This document shows, piece by piece, positions 44,597-54,777 of a stretch of 64,000 nucleotides of DNA. The stretch lies in contig JAQGMJ010000013.1 in assembly GCA_028292405.1 (NCBI GenBank), forward strand, positions 32,237 to 96,236, read 5' to 3'. The stretch's first letter is position 1. Every line of letters starts with the position of its first letter. The DNA is from Betaproteobacteria bacterium (lineage in GTDB: Bacteria; Pseudomonadota; Gammaproteobacteria; Burkholderiales; JAEUOS01). Under the pieces are notes generated by a model, which had not been told where the DNA came from, did no database searches, and saw nothing but the letters and a program-made list of their open reading frames with translations. A program made the position numbers and the translations under genes.

Positions 44597-46389
44597 TCGC
44601 GTTCCGGCGTGGCTTCGCTGGCGTCCTCGCGGTCGCCTTCGAGCAGGGCGTCGAGTTCGGCGCGCACGTCGTTCGACGTCTGGATCAGCTTGGCCTCGTC
44701 CTGATAAACGGCATACTGCCGCTTCAGCAACTGGATGTCGTGGTCGCGGAATCGCGCCACCGTCATCGCCGCCTCGGACTGAGGAATCGCCAGGCGCAGC
44801 AGCGCCGTGTGCGCCAGCTCCAGGCTCATGTGCCAGGTCTCGCGGTAGATCTTGGTGATCCCCAGGTCCATCAGCTTGTAGGCATGCTGGCGATTACGCG
44901 CCCGCGCCAGGATCGGCAGGCCGGGGAAATGGCGCCGCACCAGTTCGGCGGTCTTGTAGGAAGCCTCGGGGTCGTCGATGGCGAGAATGAACAGGCGCGC
45001 CTCGCCTGCCTTGGCCGCTTCCAGCATGTCGAGGCGGCTGGCGTCGCCGTAATACACCTTGATGCCGAACTTGCGCAGGCTGTCCACCTGCGCGGCGTCG
45101 ACGTCGAGCACCGTCAGCGGGATCTTTTTCATGTTCAGCACCCGCGCCACCACCTGGCCGACGCGGCCCATGCCGGCGATCACCACGTGGTTGCCGTCTG
45201 CCTCGATGGTGTCGAATTCGCGTTCCTGCTTGCGGTCCAGCCAGGGGCCGAGCACCTTTTCCTCGAGGATGAACAGCAGGGGCGAAAGCAGCATCGAGAC
45301 GGTGACCACCACCACCAGCAACTGCGCCTGCGCCTCGGTGAAAATGCCGAAGCCGCCGGCCACGCCGAACAGCACAAAGGCGAATTCGCCGCCCTGCGCC
45401 AGGGACAACGCCAGCTTGCGCGTGCTGGAGGTCGGGGCCTTGAAAGCGGCGCCCAGTCCCATCACGACCACGGCCTTGATTCCCAGCAGGCCGAGCGTCA
45501 GCGCCAGCAGCAGCAGCGGCTGCTTGAGGATCAGCGCCAGATTGGCCGACATGCCCACAGCGATAAAGAACAGCCCCAGCAGCAGGCCCTTGAAGGGCTC
45601 GATGTCGGCCTCCAGCTCGTGGCGATATTCAGAGTCGGCCAACAGCACGCCCGCGAGAAAGGCGCCCAGCGAAGCCGACAGGCCCACCAGTTCCATCAGC
45701 AGCGTGACGCCGATGACAATCAACAGCGCAGCCGAGGTGAACACTTCGCGGCTGCCGAAGCGCGCAATCGCGCTAAACAGCGGCCGCGTCAGGTAGCGCC
45801 CGCCGATCACCACGCCGACGATCATGCCCACCGCCTTGAGCGCATCCATCCAGCCGCCGCCGTCATGGGCGGCGCCGCCGCTGCCCAGGAAGGGCAGGGC
45901 GGCAAGAATCGGGATCACCGCCAGATCCTGGAACAGCAGGATGGCAAAGGCGTTGCGTCCATGGCGCGTGGTCAATTGCTGCTTCTCGGCCAGGGTTTGC
46001 AGCACCAGGGCGGTGGAAGACATCGCCAGGCCAAGTCCCGCCACCAGCGCGGCCTGCCATTTCAGGCCGAAGCCCCAGGCGACGGCGCCCATCGCCAGCC
46101 CGGTGCCCAGCACCTGCAGCAGGCCCAGGCCGAACACCTGCTTGCGCAGCACCCACAGGCGCGAAGGCTGCAGCTCCAGGCCGATGATGAACAGCAGCAG
46201 CACGACGCCGAATTCGGAAAATTCGTAGATCGCCTGCACATCGTCGATCAGCTTCAGGCCGTAGGGCCCGATCAGCATGCCGGCGAACAAATAGCCCAGC
46301 ACCGCCCCCAAGCCAAGCTTGCGCGACAGCGGCACCGCCAGCACGGCGCAGGCGAGAAAAATGGCGGCTTGGACGAGCATCTGGGCCAT
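44521..46389 (-). CDS. Kef-type monovalent cation:proton antiporter (CPA2) with TrkA-N domain
   Basis: A 622-residue membrane antiporter. About 12 helices occupy residues ~5-380 (Na/H exchanger fold, including LLLFIIGLELQPSRL and LLFQDLAVIPIL). The cytosolic RCK/TrkA-N domain follows from residue ~400, with NAD-binding HVVIAGMGRVGQVVARVL and LDVDAAQVDSLR. The TM1 and TM4-5 motifs are like KefB/KefC, potassium efflux systems gated by glutathione adducts. No KefF/KefG ancillary gene is adjacent, and gating is not predictable. The C-terminal Glu-rich tail overlaps trhO. Confidence 0.88.
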   Translation of the reverse strand: MAQMLVQAAIFLACAVLAVPLSRKLGLGAVLGYLFAGMLIGPYGLKLIDDVQAIYEFSEFGVVLLLFIIGLELQPSRLWVLRKQVFGLGLLQVLGTGLAMGAVAWGFGLKWQAALVAGLGLAMSSTALVLQTLAEKQQLTTRHGRNAFAILLFQDLAVIPILAALPFLGSGGAAHDGGGWMDALKAVGMIVGVVIGGRYLTRPLFSAIARFGSREVFTSAALLIVIGVTLLMELVGLSASLGAFLAGVLLADSEYRHELEADIEPFKGLLLGLFFIAVGMSANLALILKQPLLLLALTLGLLGIKAVVVMGLGAAFKAPTSSTRKLALSLAQGGEFAFVLFGVAGGFGIFTEAQAQLLVVVVTVSMLLSPLLFILEEKVLGPWLDRKQEREFDTIEADGNHVVIAGMGRVGQVVARVLNMKKIPLTVLDVDAAQVDSLRKFGIKVYYGDASRLDMLEAAKAGEARLFILAIDDPEASYKTAELVRRHFPGLPILARARNRQHAYKLMDLGITKIYRETWHMSLELAHTALLRLAIPQSEAAMTVARFRDHDIQLLKRQYAVYQDEAKLIQTSNDVRAELDALLEGDREDASEATPERDYVAVEEEGEGKGEARQAGQETPTT

Positions 46390-46412
46390 GGGAACCGGAT
46401 CGCAGGAAGAGG

Positions 46413-46444
46413 AAAAATAAAACGGGCGCCCGCAAGGGCGCCCG
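46413..46444 (-). terminator. Rho-independent terminator after the pirin gene
   Basis: On the minus strand a perfect 9-bp stem CGGGCGCCC / GGGCGCCCG with a 4-nt loop is followed by TTTTATTTTT. It lies 44 bp past the pirin stop and separates it from the antiporter gene. Confidence 0.9.
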
Positions 46445-46487
46445 CCGATTGTAAGGCAGTAAGCCGCGCTTGCGGCCTTGCCCTGCT

Positions 46488-47186
<699 letters not shown>

Positions 47187-47235
47187 GATGTTCTCCTTGT
47201 TGCGGTGCTTGTTGTAGGCGTTTGCCGATGTGCAC

Positions 47236-47264
47236 AATATAAGGCCGAAGGCATGAATTAAAAA
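47236..47264 (-). promoter_or_regulatory. Possible promoter for the pirin gene
   Basis: On the minus strand TATATT (-10) lies about 50 bp upstream of the pirin ATG, with TTTTTA 17 bp further up as a weak -35. The -10 match and local AT-richness support it. Confidence 0.4.
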
Positions 47265-47338
47265 GCCGCCGTTTGGAACGGATTGTTCGTCAGGGCCGCA
47301 CAATCAGGGATGCCTCCCAGGGCACGGCGGCAAGAGAG

Positions 47339-49639
47339 CTAGGAAGCCGCGTTCGGCGCCGGCGCGTGAAACACCAGGCAGCCGCGGCCGCGCGATTTCG
47401 CCACGTACATTGCCGCGTCGGCGCAGCGGATCAGCCCGTCCGGCTGGGTCGAATCCTGCGGGAACATGGCGATGCCCACGCTACAGCCGATCTGCACCTC
47501 GGTGGCGCGGCGCCCGTGCTGGCTCACCCAAAGCGCGGGAATTGGCTCGGCTAAGGCGGCGATGATCTTTTCCGCCACCAGGCCGGCGTCGCGCGGCCGG
47601 TTCACCGACGACAGCACCACCACGAACTCGTCGCCGCCGTAGCGCGCCACCGTGTCGACCTCGCGCACGCACTCCTTCAGGCGCAGGGCGACGATCCGCA
47701 GCACCTCGTCGCCGGCGCGGTGGCCATGCGCGTCGTTGACGGGTTTGAAGTCATCCAGGTCGATCAGCAAAAGGCCGACCAGTTCCTGGTTGCGCCTGGC
47801 CTGGGCGATGGCCTGCGCCAGGCGGTCGTTCATCAGGCGCCGGTTCGGCAGGCCGGTGAGCGCGTCGTGCTGCGCCAGCACGCGCACCGCCTCCTCCGAG
47901 CGCTTCATCTGCGTGATGTCGGTATAGATGCCGACCACGCTGCCGTCGGCGGTGCGGCGCTTGATGATCTGCAGCCAGCGGTTGTCGCCGGTTTCGTAGA
48001 CATAGGGGTGGCCATTGGCTTCGCGATGGCGGCGCATGCGCTCGCGCGCCCAGGCTTCGGCGTCGCCGAGAAATTCGGGCGGAATCTGCTCGGTGCGCTG
48101 GCCGGCGAGCAACTGCAGTTCGGAAACGTGCCGGCCGATGATTTCCTCGACCTGCTGGCCGGTGCCGTAAAGCTCGACGTAGCGGCTGTTGCACATCGAC
48201 ACCCGGTCGTCGCGGTCGAACAGGATGAAGCCGTCGCTCATCGCCTCGATCGCGCTGTGCAGGAGGTCGCGGGTGCGCTGCAGTTCCGACTCGCGCCGCT
48301 TGCGGTCGCTAACGTCGACCGCGGTGCCGGTGATGCCGACGATGTGCCCGCTGGCATCGCGCAGGGGCTGCACCGTCACGCTGACGGTGATCAGGCGGCC
48401 GTCGCGGTGCCGCACCCGGCTTTCCAGGCCCACCATGGTGTCGCCGGCGAGCACCTTGCGGAACAGGGCCAGGTTGCGCTCGTGCTCCTCCGGCGGGGTG
48501 AAGTCGGTGAAACGGCGGCCGAATACCTGGGTCACCGGCACGCCGGCGATCTGCCGCACACCGGCGTCGTTGGCGAAGGAAAAGCGGGCGTCGGCGTCGA
48601 GCGAAAAAATCACGCTGGGCACGGTTTCGACCAGGCGCCGGTAGGCGTCTTCGCTGGCCGCCAGCGCCAGCTCCACCTCCTTGCGCGCGGTGATGTCCAT
48701 CAGCACCCAGATCGTGCCCTTGGCCGGGTCCTTGCGGTCGAAGCGGTGCCCCTGGGCCAGCAGGTGGCGCGCCTGCCCGTCGGGCCGGGTATACCTGGCC
48801 TCATAGACCGCCTCGCCCTGGTCGCGCAGGGAGTCGCGTACCGAGAGCGCAATGCGCTCGCCGTCGTCCATGGCGGCGAAAAACGGCATCACCGAAGTGC
48901 CGGGCAACTGTTCCGCCGGTACGCCGTAGATGCGCGCGCACTCGGCGTTGACGGTGACGAATTGGCGATTGCGCACATGGGAGATGCCGACCAGGGTATT
49001 GTCGAACATGGCGCGCAACTCGCGCGTCAGCACCTGCATCTCCTCCTGCTGCAGGATGCCCGGCATCACCGAGCGCCGGTAGGACAGCAGGGCGACGAAA
49101 ATCGCCACCGGCAGCAATAGCAGGACCACCGCCGGCATCTGCTGTCCGATGCTGGTATGCCCGGTGAAAACCACGCCTTCGGCGACCACGATCGGCGTCA
49201 CCAGCGCGAAGTAGTTTTTCAGGCTGGTGCCGATGGTGATGATGCAGGAATACATGATCGCCAGTACGGTGACCACCAGCGCCATTTGCAGCGCCTCGCT
49301 CCTCGGCATCACGTTCAGCAGCAGGCCGGCCCAGGCCAGGCCGACAGCCAGCGCGGCCAGGGCATAGAGGTTTTCATTGCGCAGCGTAAGCGCCGGGTCG
49401 CTGAGTTGTCCGCGAAAGCGCACCACCAGGCCGAGGCGCACCAGGTTCAGGCCGGCGACCAGGGCAAACCAGCCCCCGATCAACGCGGCCGGCGCCTCAT
49501 CGCGCAGCAGAAAGGCGGTAAGCGCCGACACCCCGAGCATCGCCAGCATCGACTGCGGCGCGATCCGATAGCACTCGCGCATGCGCGCGGTTTCGACCGC
49601 GATGGCGAGATTGGCTGAGCTGGAGTATTCCCGGGACAT
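47339..49639 (-). CDS. Membrane PAS-PAS-PAS-GGDEF diguanylate cyclase
   Basis: A 766-residue signalling protein. About six N-terminal membrane helices (residues ~28-185) precede three PAS domains (~205-320, 325-445 and 455-575), each ending with a PAC-like GTIWVLMDITARK, GITGTAVDVSDRK or VGIYTDITQMK. The catalytic domain has LTGLPNRRL and an intact GGDEF at 668-672. An RxxD inhibitory site (REVD) lies five residues before it, so c-di-GMP synthesis with product inhibition is expected. No EAL domain is present. The sensed signal is unknown. Confidence 0.92.
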   Translation of the reverse strand: MSREYSSSANLAIAVETARMRECYRIAPQSMLAMLGVSALTAFLLRDEAPAALIGGWFALVAGLNLVRLGLVVRFRGQLSDPALTLRNENLYALAALAVGLAWAGLLLNVMPRSEALQMALVVTVLAIMYSCIITIGTSLKNYFALVTPIVVAEGVVFTGHTSIGQQMPAVVLLLLPVAIFVALLSYRRSVMPGILQQEEMQVLTRELRAMFDNTLVGISHVRNRQFVTVNAECARIYGVPAEQLPGTSVMPFFAAMDDGERIALSVRDSLRDQGEAVYEARYTRPDGQARHLLAQGHRFDRKDPAKGTIWVLMDITARKEVELALAASEDAYRRLVETVPSVIFSLDADARFSFANDAGVRQIAGVPVTQVFGRRFTDFTPPEEHERNLALFRKVLAGDTMVGLESRVRHRDGRLITVSVTVQPLRDASGHIVGITGTAVDVSDRKRRESELQRTRDLLHSAIEAMSDGFILFDRDDRVSMCNSRYVELYGTGQQVEEIIGRHVSELQLLAGQRTEQIPPEFLGDAEAWARERMRRHREANGHPYVYETGDNRWLQIIKRRTADGSVVGIYTDITQMKRSEEAVRVLAQHDALTGLPNRRLMNDRLAQAIAQARRNQELVGLLLIDLDDFKPVNDAHGHRAGDEVLRIVALRLKECVREVDTVARYGGDEFVVVLSSVNRPRDAGLVAEKIIAALAEPIPALWVSQHGRRATEVQIGCSVGIAMFPQDSTQPDGLIRCADAAMYVAKSRGRGCLVFHAPAPNAAS

Positions 49640-49792
49640 GTTGTTCTTTTATGGGGCGGCCATGACGGTCCTGGGCGGCAACGCTGCGCGCGCCACGGGC
49701 CGCCTTTCCGCAGCGGTTTTGCGGCCGGCAAGTTTAGCAGTCTGCACCATGCGCACCTCCGATGACCGGCCGGCGAGTTTTCCCTGCCTCGC

Positions 49793-50692
49793 ATGCACCA
49801 TAATACGTCCATGCCGGAAGACTGGATTGCCGCCTGGAAACAGCGCCACGCCGCCCGCATCGCCGCCTGGCGGGCCGGCGGCCAGCCCTACGTCGGGCGC
49901 TTCGCCCCTTCTCCTACCGGGCCGCTGCACCAGGGCTCCCTGGTGGCCGCGCTGGCCAGCTACCTGGACGCGCGCGCCCATGACGGGCGCTGGCTGATCC
50001 GCATGGAAGATCTGGACCCGCCGCGCGAAATGCCGGGGGCGGCGCAGGCTATTCTGGAAACCCTGGCAGCCTGTGGTTTCGAGCCGGAGGGCGAAGTGGT
50101 GTGGCAAAGCCGGCGCAATGAGGCTTACCAGGCGGCATTCGATGGTCTTGTCGCCCGCGGCCTGGTTTACCCCTGCGCCTGCACCCGCAAGGAAGTGGCT
50201 GATTCCCTGCTCAATCAGCGCGAGCGCGCCTTCGGCCGCGAGCTGGTCTACCCCGGCACCTGCCGGCAAGGCCTGGCGCCGGGGCGCCAGGCGCGCGCCT
50301 GGCGGCTGCGCGTGCCCGACGACGAGGTCGTGGTTTTCGACGATGTGCTGCAGGGCCCGCAGCGCCAGGACCTGGTGCGCGAAGTCGGCGATTTCGTCAT
50401 CAAGCGCGCCGACGGTCCCTGGGCCTACCAGCTGGCGGTGGTGGTGGACGACGGCGCTGCCGGCGTCAGCCACGTGGTGCGCGGGGCCGATCTGCTGGAC
50501 TCGACCCCGCGGCAGATACTGCTGCAGCGCCTGCTCGGCCTGCCGACGCCGGTTTACGCTCATGTCGACGTGCTGACCAATGCGCAGGGCGAAAAACTTT
50601 CCAAGCAGACCGGGGCGCCGGCGGTGGGTGCGGCCGATGCGCCCGCCGCCCTGGCGCAAGCAGCGCAAATCCTGCTTGGCCGCGGCGGCTGA
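49793..50692 (+). CDS. gluQ: Glutamyl-Q tRNA(Asp) synthetase
   Basis: A truncated GluRS paralogue that attaches glutamate to queuosine-34 of tRNA(Asp). [20 protein letters not shown] carries the HIGH-like motif and GEKLSKQ the KMSKS-like motif. Zinc ligands are suggested by [10 protein letters not shown] and YPGTCR. The anticodon-binding domain of true GluRS is absent. The 299-residue length is typical. The start is ATG 49793, though ATG 49811 (MPEDWIAAW) is equally plausible. It diverges from the GGDEF gene. Confidence 0.93.
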   Translation: MHHNTSMPEDWIAAWKQRHAARIAAWRAGGQPYVGRFAPSPTGPLHQGSLVAALASYLDARAHDGRWLIRMEDLDPPREMPGAAQAILETLAACGFEPEGEVVWQSRRNEAYQAAFDGLVARGLVYPCACTRKEVADSLLNQRERAFGRELVYPGTCRQGLAPGRQARAWRLRVPDDEVVVFDDVLQGPQRQDLVREVGDFVIKRADGPWAYQLAVVVDDGAAGVSHVVRGADLLDSTPRQILLQRLLGLPTPVYAHVDVLTNAQGEKLSKQTGAPAVGAADAPAALAQAAQILLGRGG

Positions 50693-50777
50693 GCCGTCCG
50701 CGCCGGCCACGTATGTGTGCAAGAGAGGGGTAGAGGCGGTGTTACACTCGCGCAGGTTTTTATTCCGAAAGACGTCG

Positions 50778-51251
50778 ATGGCCGACGACATTCCGTCACT
50801 GCGCCGCATCCTCGCCGAGAACCATGTGATCGCCGTGGTCGGCCTGTCCGCCGATTGGTTTCGTCCGAGCTACTTCGCCGCCAAGTACATGCAGGCGCAT
50901 CACTATCGCATCATCCCGGTGAACCCGCGCTACGAGCAAATCCTCGGCGAGAAATGCTACAAGTCGCTGCGCGACATCCCGGAAAAGGTGGACATCGTCG
51001 ACTGCTTTCGCAAGACCGAAGACATCGAGCCGATCGCCCGCGACGCGGTCGCCGTCGGCGCCAAGGTGCTGTGGCAGCAGCTCGGGGTGAAGAACGCGGA
51101 GGCAGCGCGCGTCGCCGAGGAAGCCGGCCTGGACGCGGTGATGGACCGCTGCGTGAAAATCGAGCATGCGCGCTTGTTCGGCGGCCTCAACTGGGTGGGC
51201 GTCAACACCCACGTGATCTCGGCCAAGCGACCCAGATACATCGCCAACTAG
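50778..51251 (+). CDS. YccU-type CoA-binding domain protein
   Basis: A 157-residue Rossmann-type CoA-binding protein. IAVVGLSADWFRPSYFAAKYMQ is the nucleotide loop, followed by IIPVNPRYEQILGEKCYKSLRDIP and a central VDCFRKTEDI, matching the succinyl-CoA-synthetase-like CoA-binding family. Biochemical roles of this family are poorly known. ATG 50778 excludes an ORF-track extension that overlaps gluQ. metY begins 17 bp downstream, implying co-transcription. Confidence 0.86.
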   Translation: MADDIPSLRRILAENHVIAVVGLSADWFRPSYFAAKYMQAHHYRIIPVNPRYEQILGEKCYKSLRDIPEKVDIVDCFRKTEDIEPIARDAVAVGAKVLWQQLGVKNAEAARVAEEAGLDAVMDRCVKIEHARLFGGLNWVGVNTHVISAKRPRYIAN

Positions 51252-51268
51252 CAGCGTCCGCAATATCC

Positions 51269-52558
51269 ATGGCCGACAGAAAATTCTCGTTCGAGACGCT
51301 TGCCCTGCACGCCGGGCAGATTCCCGACCCCGCCACCGGCGCGCGCGCCGTGCCGCTGTACCAGACCACCTCCTTCGTCTTCGACTCCGCCGAGCACGCC
51401 GCCAGCTTGTTCAACCTGCAGACCTTCGGCAACGTCTATACGCGCCTGTCCAATCCCACCACGGCGGTGTTCGAGGAGCGTGTCGCCGCGCTGGAGAACG
51501 GCCGTGCGGCGCTTGCCACCGCCAGCGGCCTGGCGGCGCAGATGACGGCCATCCTCGCCATCCTGAAAGAAGGCGACGAGATCGTCTCGGCCAGCACGCT
51601 CTACGGCGGCACCATCGGCCAGTTCGGCGCCGGCTTCGAGCGCATGGGCATCCGCACGACATTCGTCGATCCGGAAGATCCCGAGAACTTCCGCCGCGCG
51701 CTCACGTCCAAAACCAAGCTGCTGTACGCCGAGACTCTCGGCAACCCCTTGATCAACGTGCTGGACATCGAGGCGGTGGCGAAAATCGCCCACGATGCCG
51801 GGCTGCCGTTGATGATCGACAACACCATTCCCTCCCCCTACCTGTGCCGCCCCTTCGACTTCGGCGCCGACATCGTGGTGCACTCGGCTACCAAGTACAT
51901 GGGCGGCCACGGCACCTCGATGGGCGGGGTGATCGTCGAATCGGGCAAGTTCAACTGGGCCAACGGCAACTTCCCGGAGATGACCGAGCCCTCGCGCGGC
52001 TATCACGGCGTGCGCTTTTACGAAACCTTCGGCGACTTCGGCTACACCATGAAGGCGCGCATGGAAGTGCTGCGCACCTTCGGCCCGGCGATCGCGCCGT
52101 TCAACGCCTGGATGCTGCTGCAAGGCCTTGAAACGCTGCACGTGCGGATGGACCGCCATGTGGAAAACGCGCAAAAGGTGGCGGAGTTTCTCGAGGCGCA
52201 CCCGCTGGTGTCCTGGGTCAGCTATCCCGGCTTGAAGTCGAACAAGTACCACCAGTTGGCAAAGAAATACCTGCCGCGCGGCGCTTCCGCCGTCATGGCC
52301 TTCGGCGTCAAGGGCGGGCTTGCCGCGGGCGAAAAATTCATCGAGGCGGCGCAGTTCATGAGCCACCTCGCCAACATCGGCGACGCCAAGACCCTGATCA
52401 TCCACCCCGGCTCGACCACCCACCGCCAGCTGTCGGAAGAAGAGCAGGTGAAGGCCGGGGTCTCGCCGGACATGATTCGCCTTTCCGTCGGCATCGAAAA
52501 TGTGGACGACATCCTCTGGGACCTGGACCAGGCCCTGGCGGCTTCGCAAAAGAAGTAG
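51269..52558 (+). CDS. metY: O-acetylhomoserine aminocarboxypropyltransferase (sulfhydrylase)
   Basis: A gamma-family PLP enzyme using O-acetylhomoserine and sulfide (or methanethiol) for homocysteine or methionine synthesis. The PLP lysine is Lys209 in VVHSATKYMGGHG. YTRLSNPTTAVFEERVAALE and the extended 429-residue length (with the GYHGVRFYETFG insert) match MetY and not the shorter MetB/MetC/MetZ. The start is ATG 51269; the ORF-track start lies in the upstream gene. With cysM it gives this window two sulfide-assimilating enzymes. Confidence 0.93.
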   Translation: MADRKFSFETLALHAGQIPDPATGARAVPLYQTTSFVFDSAEHAASLFNLQTFGNVYTRLSNPTTAVFEERVAALENGRAALATASGLAAQMTAILAILKEGDEIVSASTLYGGTIGQFGAGFERMGIRTTFVDPEDPENFRRALTSKTKLLYAETLGNPLINVLDIEAVAKIAHDAGLPLMIDNTIPSPYLCRPFDFGADIVVHSATKYMGGHGTSMGGVIVESGKFNWANGNFPEMTEPSRGYHGVRFYETFGDFGYTMKARMEVLRTFGPAIAPFNAWMLLQGLETLHVRMDRHVENAQKVAEFLEAHPLVSWVSYPGLKSNKYHQLAKKYLPRGASAVMAFGVKGGLAAGEKFIEAAQFMSHLANIGDAKTLIIHPGSTTHRQLSEEEQVKAGVSPDMIRLSVGIENVDDILWDLDQALAASQKK

Positions 52559-52593
52559 CCGGTCCACACGGGCCGGCAAGCAAGGAGAGTTAC

Positions 52594-53139
52594 ATGCAAC
52601 TCGCAGACAGCGAGCAGTTGATCACCGAAGTGCCGCTGGGTCCGGTGGCTTTCAGCGGCACCCTGGCGCTGACCGACCGGCGCCTGCTGGCCAGCGCCCC
52701 CGGCTATGAGGAAAGCATTCCGCTCAAGGCAGTCGCCTCGGTGCGCAGCGCCTATTTGCGCGATTTCACTGCCATCATCGTCGGCGTGATCCTGCTGGTG
52801 GTGGGATTGGGCTTCGGCTCGGCCTACAAATCGCTGGAGACGGCGGTCAATGGCCTGGCTTATTCCGCGCAGCGCCGGCTCTCCGACAAGGGGCCGCCCA
52901 CCGCCGACCAGGGCGACAGCGAAATGATTTACGGCCGCTACATCAACATCCCGGCAGGGCTGATCTGGGTGCTGATGCTGCCGCTGCTCGGCTGGGGCGG
53001 CTACAAGGTCTATCGCGGCGTGGTCGGCGAAACCGAACTGGTGGTCGGTACGGCGGCGGGCGAATTTCGCCGCGTGCGCGACGGCAAGCGCGCCGATTTT
53101 CAGGACTTTGTTGAAGAGGTCGGCAGGCGGCTGCCTTAG
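52594..53139 (+). CDS. Small membrane protein with PH-like N-terminus, function unknown
   Basis: I do not recognise a named family. The 181 residues contain an N-terminal beta-rich stretch (GPVAFSGTLALTDRRLLASAPGYEESIPLKAVASVRSAY) resembling a bacterial PH-like fold, two membrane helices (~57-77 and ~118-138), a soluble loop between them with charged residues, and a C-terminal beta/alpha segment ending FQDFVEEVGRRLP. AAGGAGAG about 8 bp before the ATG is a strong ribosome site. It follows metY by 35 bp and may share its transcript; convergent with rhlE. Confidence 0.75.
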   Translation: MQLADSEQLITEVPLGPVAFSGTLALTDRRLLASAPGYEESIPLKAVASVRSAYLRDFTAIIVGVILLVVGLGFGSAYKSLETAVNGLAYSAQRRLSDKGPPTADQGDSEMIYGRYINIPAGLIWVLMLPLLGWGGYKVYRGVVGETELVVGTAAGEFRRVRDGKRADFQDFVEEVGRRLP

Positions 53140-53211
53140 GGAGGTCGGCAGGCGAGAGGTCAGGCGACTGACCCGGCAGGCGGCGTGGCCACCTGCATTA
53201 CCTGCGGACGT

Positions 53212-54603
53212 TCAGGCGCCGGGCTTGCGGCCCAGGCCGCCCAGCAGGGCGGCAACAGCGGGCTTTTTCGCGCCCGTAGCCGGCTTGGGCGCTTCGGCGG
53301 CGGACTTGCCTTCGGCCGCTGCTGCCGCCGAAGGCTCGTAAGGCTTGAGGAACCAGGGGTCGACCTGCACCTTGTTCTTTTGCTGCCGCGAGGAATGGTC
53401 GCGGTCGAAGCGGCCGTGGCGGCGCTCGTGGGCGGCGGCATGGAATGCCGGCTCTGCGGCGGCGGCCTCGAAACCCTTGGCGCTGACCCGCTCGATATCT
53501 TTCTTGATCAGCTTTTCGATGTCGATCAGGTACTTTTCTTCATCCGGGGCAAACAGCGAAATCGCGTCGCCCTCGGCGCCGGCGCGGCCGGTGCGGCCGA
53601 TGCGGTGCACATAATCTTCCGGCGCATGCGGCAGGTCGTAATTGATCACGCAAGGCATTTCCTGGATGTCCAGGCCGCGCGCGGCCACGTCGGTGGCCAC
53701 CAGCAGCGTGATCTCGCCGCTCTTGAAGCGGTTCAGCGCCAGGATGCGCTCGCCCTGCGACTTGTCGCCATGGATGGCGTCGGCTTTCAGGCCCTTTTGT
53801 TCCAGGTAGCGCGCCAGGCGCGCGGTGCCCAGCTTGGTGTTGGAGAAGATGATCGCCTGGCTGATCTTCTTCTCCTCCACCAGGTGCACCAGCAAGGTCT
53901 TTTTCTCGTCGTCGGCCACCGCGTAGGCAACCTGGCGCACGGTGTCGGCGGTCTGGTTGCGCCGCGCCACCTCGATGGTCTGCGGATTGCGCAGAATGCC
54001 GCCGGCCAGGCGCTTGATTTCTTCGGAGAATGTCGCCGAGAACAGCAGGTTCTGGCGTTTTTGCGGCAGCAGGGCGACGATGCGCTTGATATCCGGCATG
54101 AAGCCCATGTCGAGCATGCGGTCGGCTTCGTCCAGCACCAGCATCTGCACCTGGCCCAGGTTCACGCTCTTTTGCTCGATGTGATCGAGCAGGCGGCCCG
54201 GCGTGGCGATCAACACCTCGACCCCGGCGCGCACGATCTTCAGCTGCGGGGCAATGTCCACGCCGCCGTAGACGCAGGTGGAGCGGATCTGCAAATATTT
54301 GCCGTAAGTGGCGACCGATTCGGCCACCTGCAGCGCCAGTTCGCGGGTCGGCAGCAGGATCAGCGCGCGCACCGGATGCCGCGCCGGCGAAGGCGAGACG
54401 TTCTGATTGGGTTTCAGCAGTTGGAGGATCGGCAGGGTAAAGCCGGCTGTCTTGCCGGTGCCGGTCTGCGCCGCGCCCATCACGTCGCCGCCTTGCAGCA
54501 CCACGGGAATGGCCTGCGCCTGGATCGGCGTGGGTTCGGTATAGCCTTCTTCGGCAATGGCGCGCAGCAGCTCCGGCGCCAGGCCGAAGGAATCAAAAGA
54601 CAT
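53212..54603 (-). CDS. rhlE: DEAD-box ATP-dependent RNA helicase, RhlE-type
   Basis: A 463-residue helicase. The Q motif ([14 protein letters not shown]), motif [10 protein letters not shown], Ia [40 protein letters not shown] and [12 protein letters not shown] are all intact. The C-terminal ~90 residues are Ala/Lys/His-rich and probably disordered, as in RhlE proteins that help ribosome assembly and RNA decay. ATG 54603 ([13 protein letters not shown]) is the family start. The 174-bp upstream region shared with the SDR 3' end holds a hairpin but no clear promoter. Confidence 0.93.
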   Translation of the reverse strand: MSFDSFGLAPELLRAIAEEGYTEPTPIQAQAIPVVLQGGDVMGAAQTGTGKTAGFTLPILQLLKPNQNVSPSPARHPVRALILLPTRELALQVAESVATYGKYLQIRSTCVYGGVDIAPQLKIVRAGVEVLIATPGRLLDHIEQKSVNLGQVQMLVLDEADRMLDMGFMPDIKRIVALLPQKRQNLLFSATFSEEIKRLAGGILRNPQTIEVARRNQTADTVRQVAYAVADDEKKTLLVHLVEEKKISQAIIFSNTKLGTARLARYLEQKGLKADAIHGDKSQGERILALNRFKSGEITLLVATDVAARGLDIQEMPCVINYDLPHAPEDYVHRIGRTGRAGAEGDAISLFAPDEEKYLIDIEKLIKKDIERVSAKGFEAAAAEPAFHAAAHERRHGRFDRDHSSRQQKNKVQVDPWFLKPYEPSAAAAAEGKSAAEAPKPATGAKKPAVAALLGGLGRKPGA

Positions 54604-54777
54604 GGATAACTCTCGAATCGAAGGCGCTAGGCCGGATGGGCTGGGGGCGGGCCGCAATGGCGACAACCCGGGCGCGGTGGGTGAGACAACGTATCATCAA
54701 ACCCTACATTGTACTCCTGTGCGCCGCTCCCCGCCGGGAGCGGCCCGGGTCACAAATCCGAGGGCAGAAGCCCAGGC

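Noticed and set aside
53116-53154. 14-bp direct repeat GAGGTCGGCAGGCG at the end of the small membrane protein gene
   Set aside because: Only two copies, 25 bp apart, without target-site or element features; most likely a local duplication.
54723-54744. 9-bp GC hairpin (GCCGCTCCC / GGGAGCGGC) between the SDR and rhlE genes
   Set aside because: A perfect stem but no T-run on either strand, so I do not call it an intrinsic terminator.
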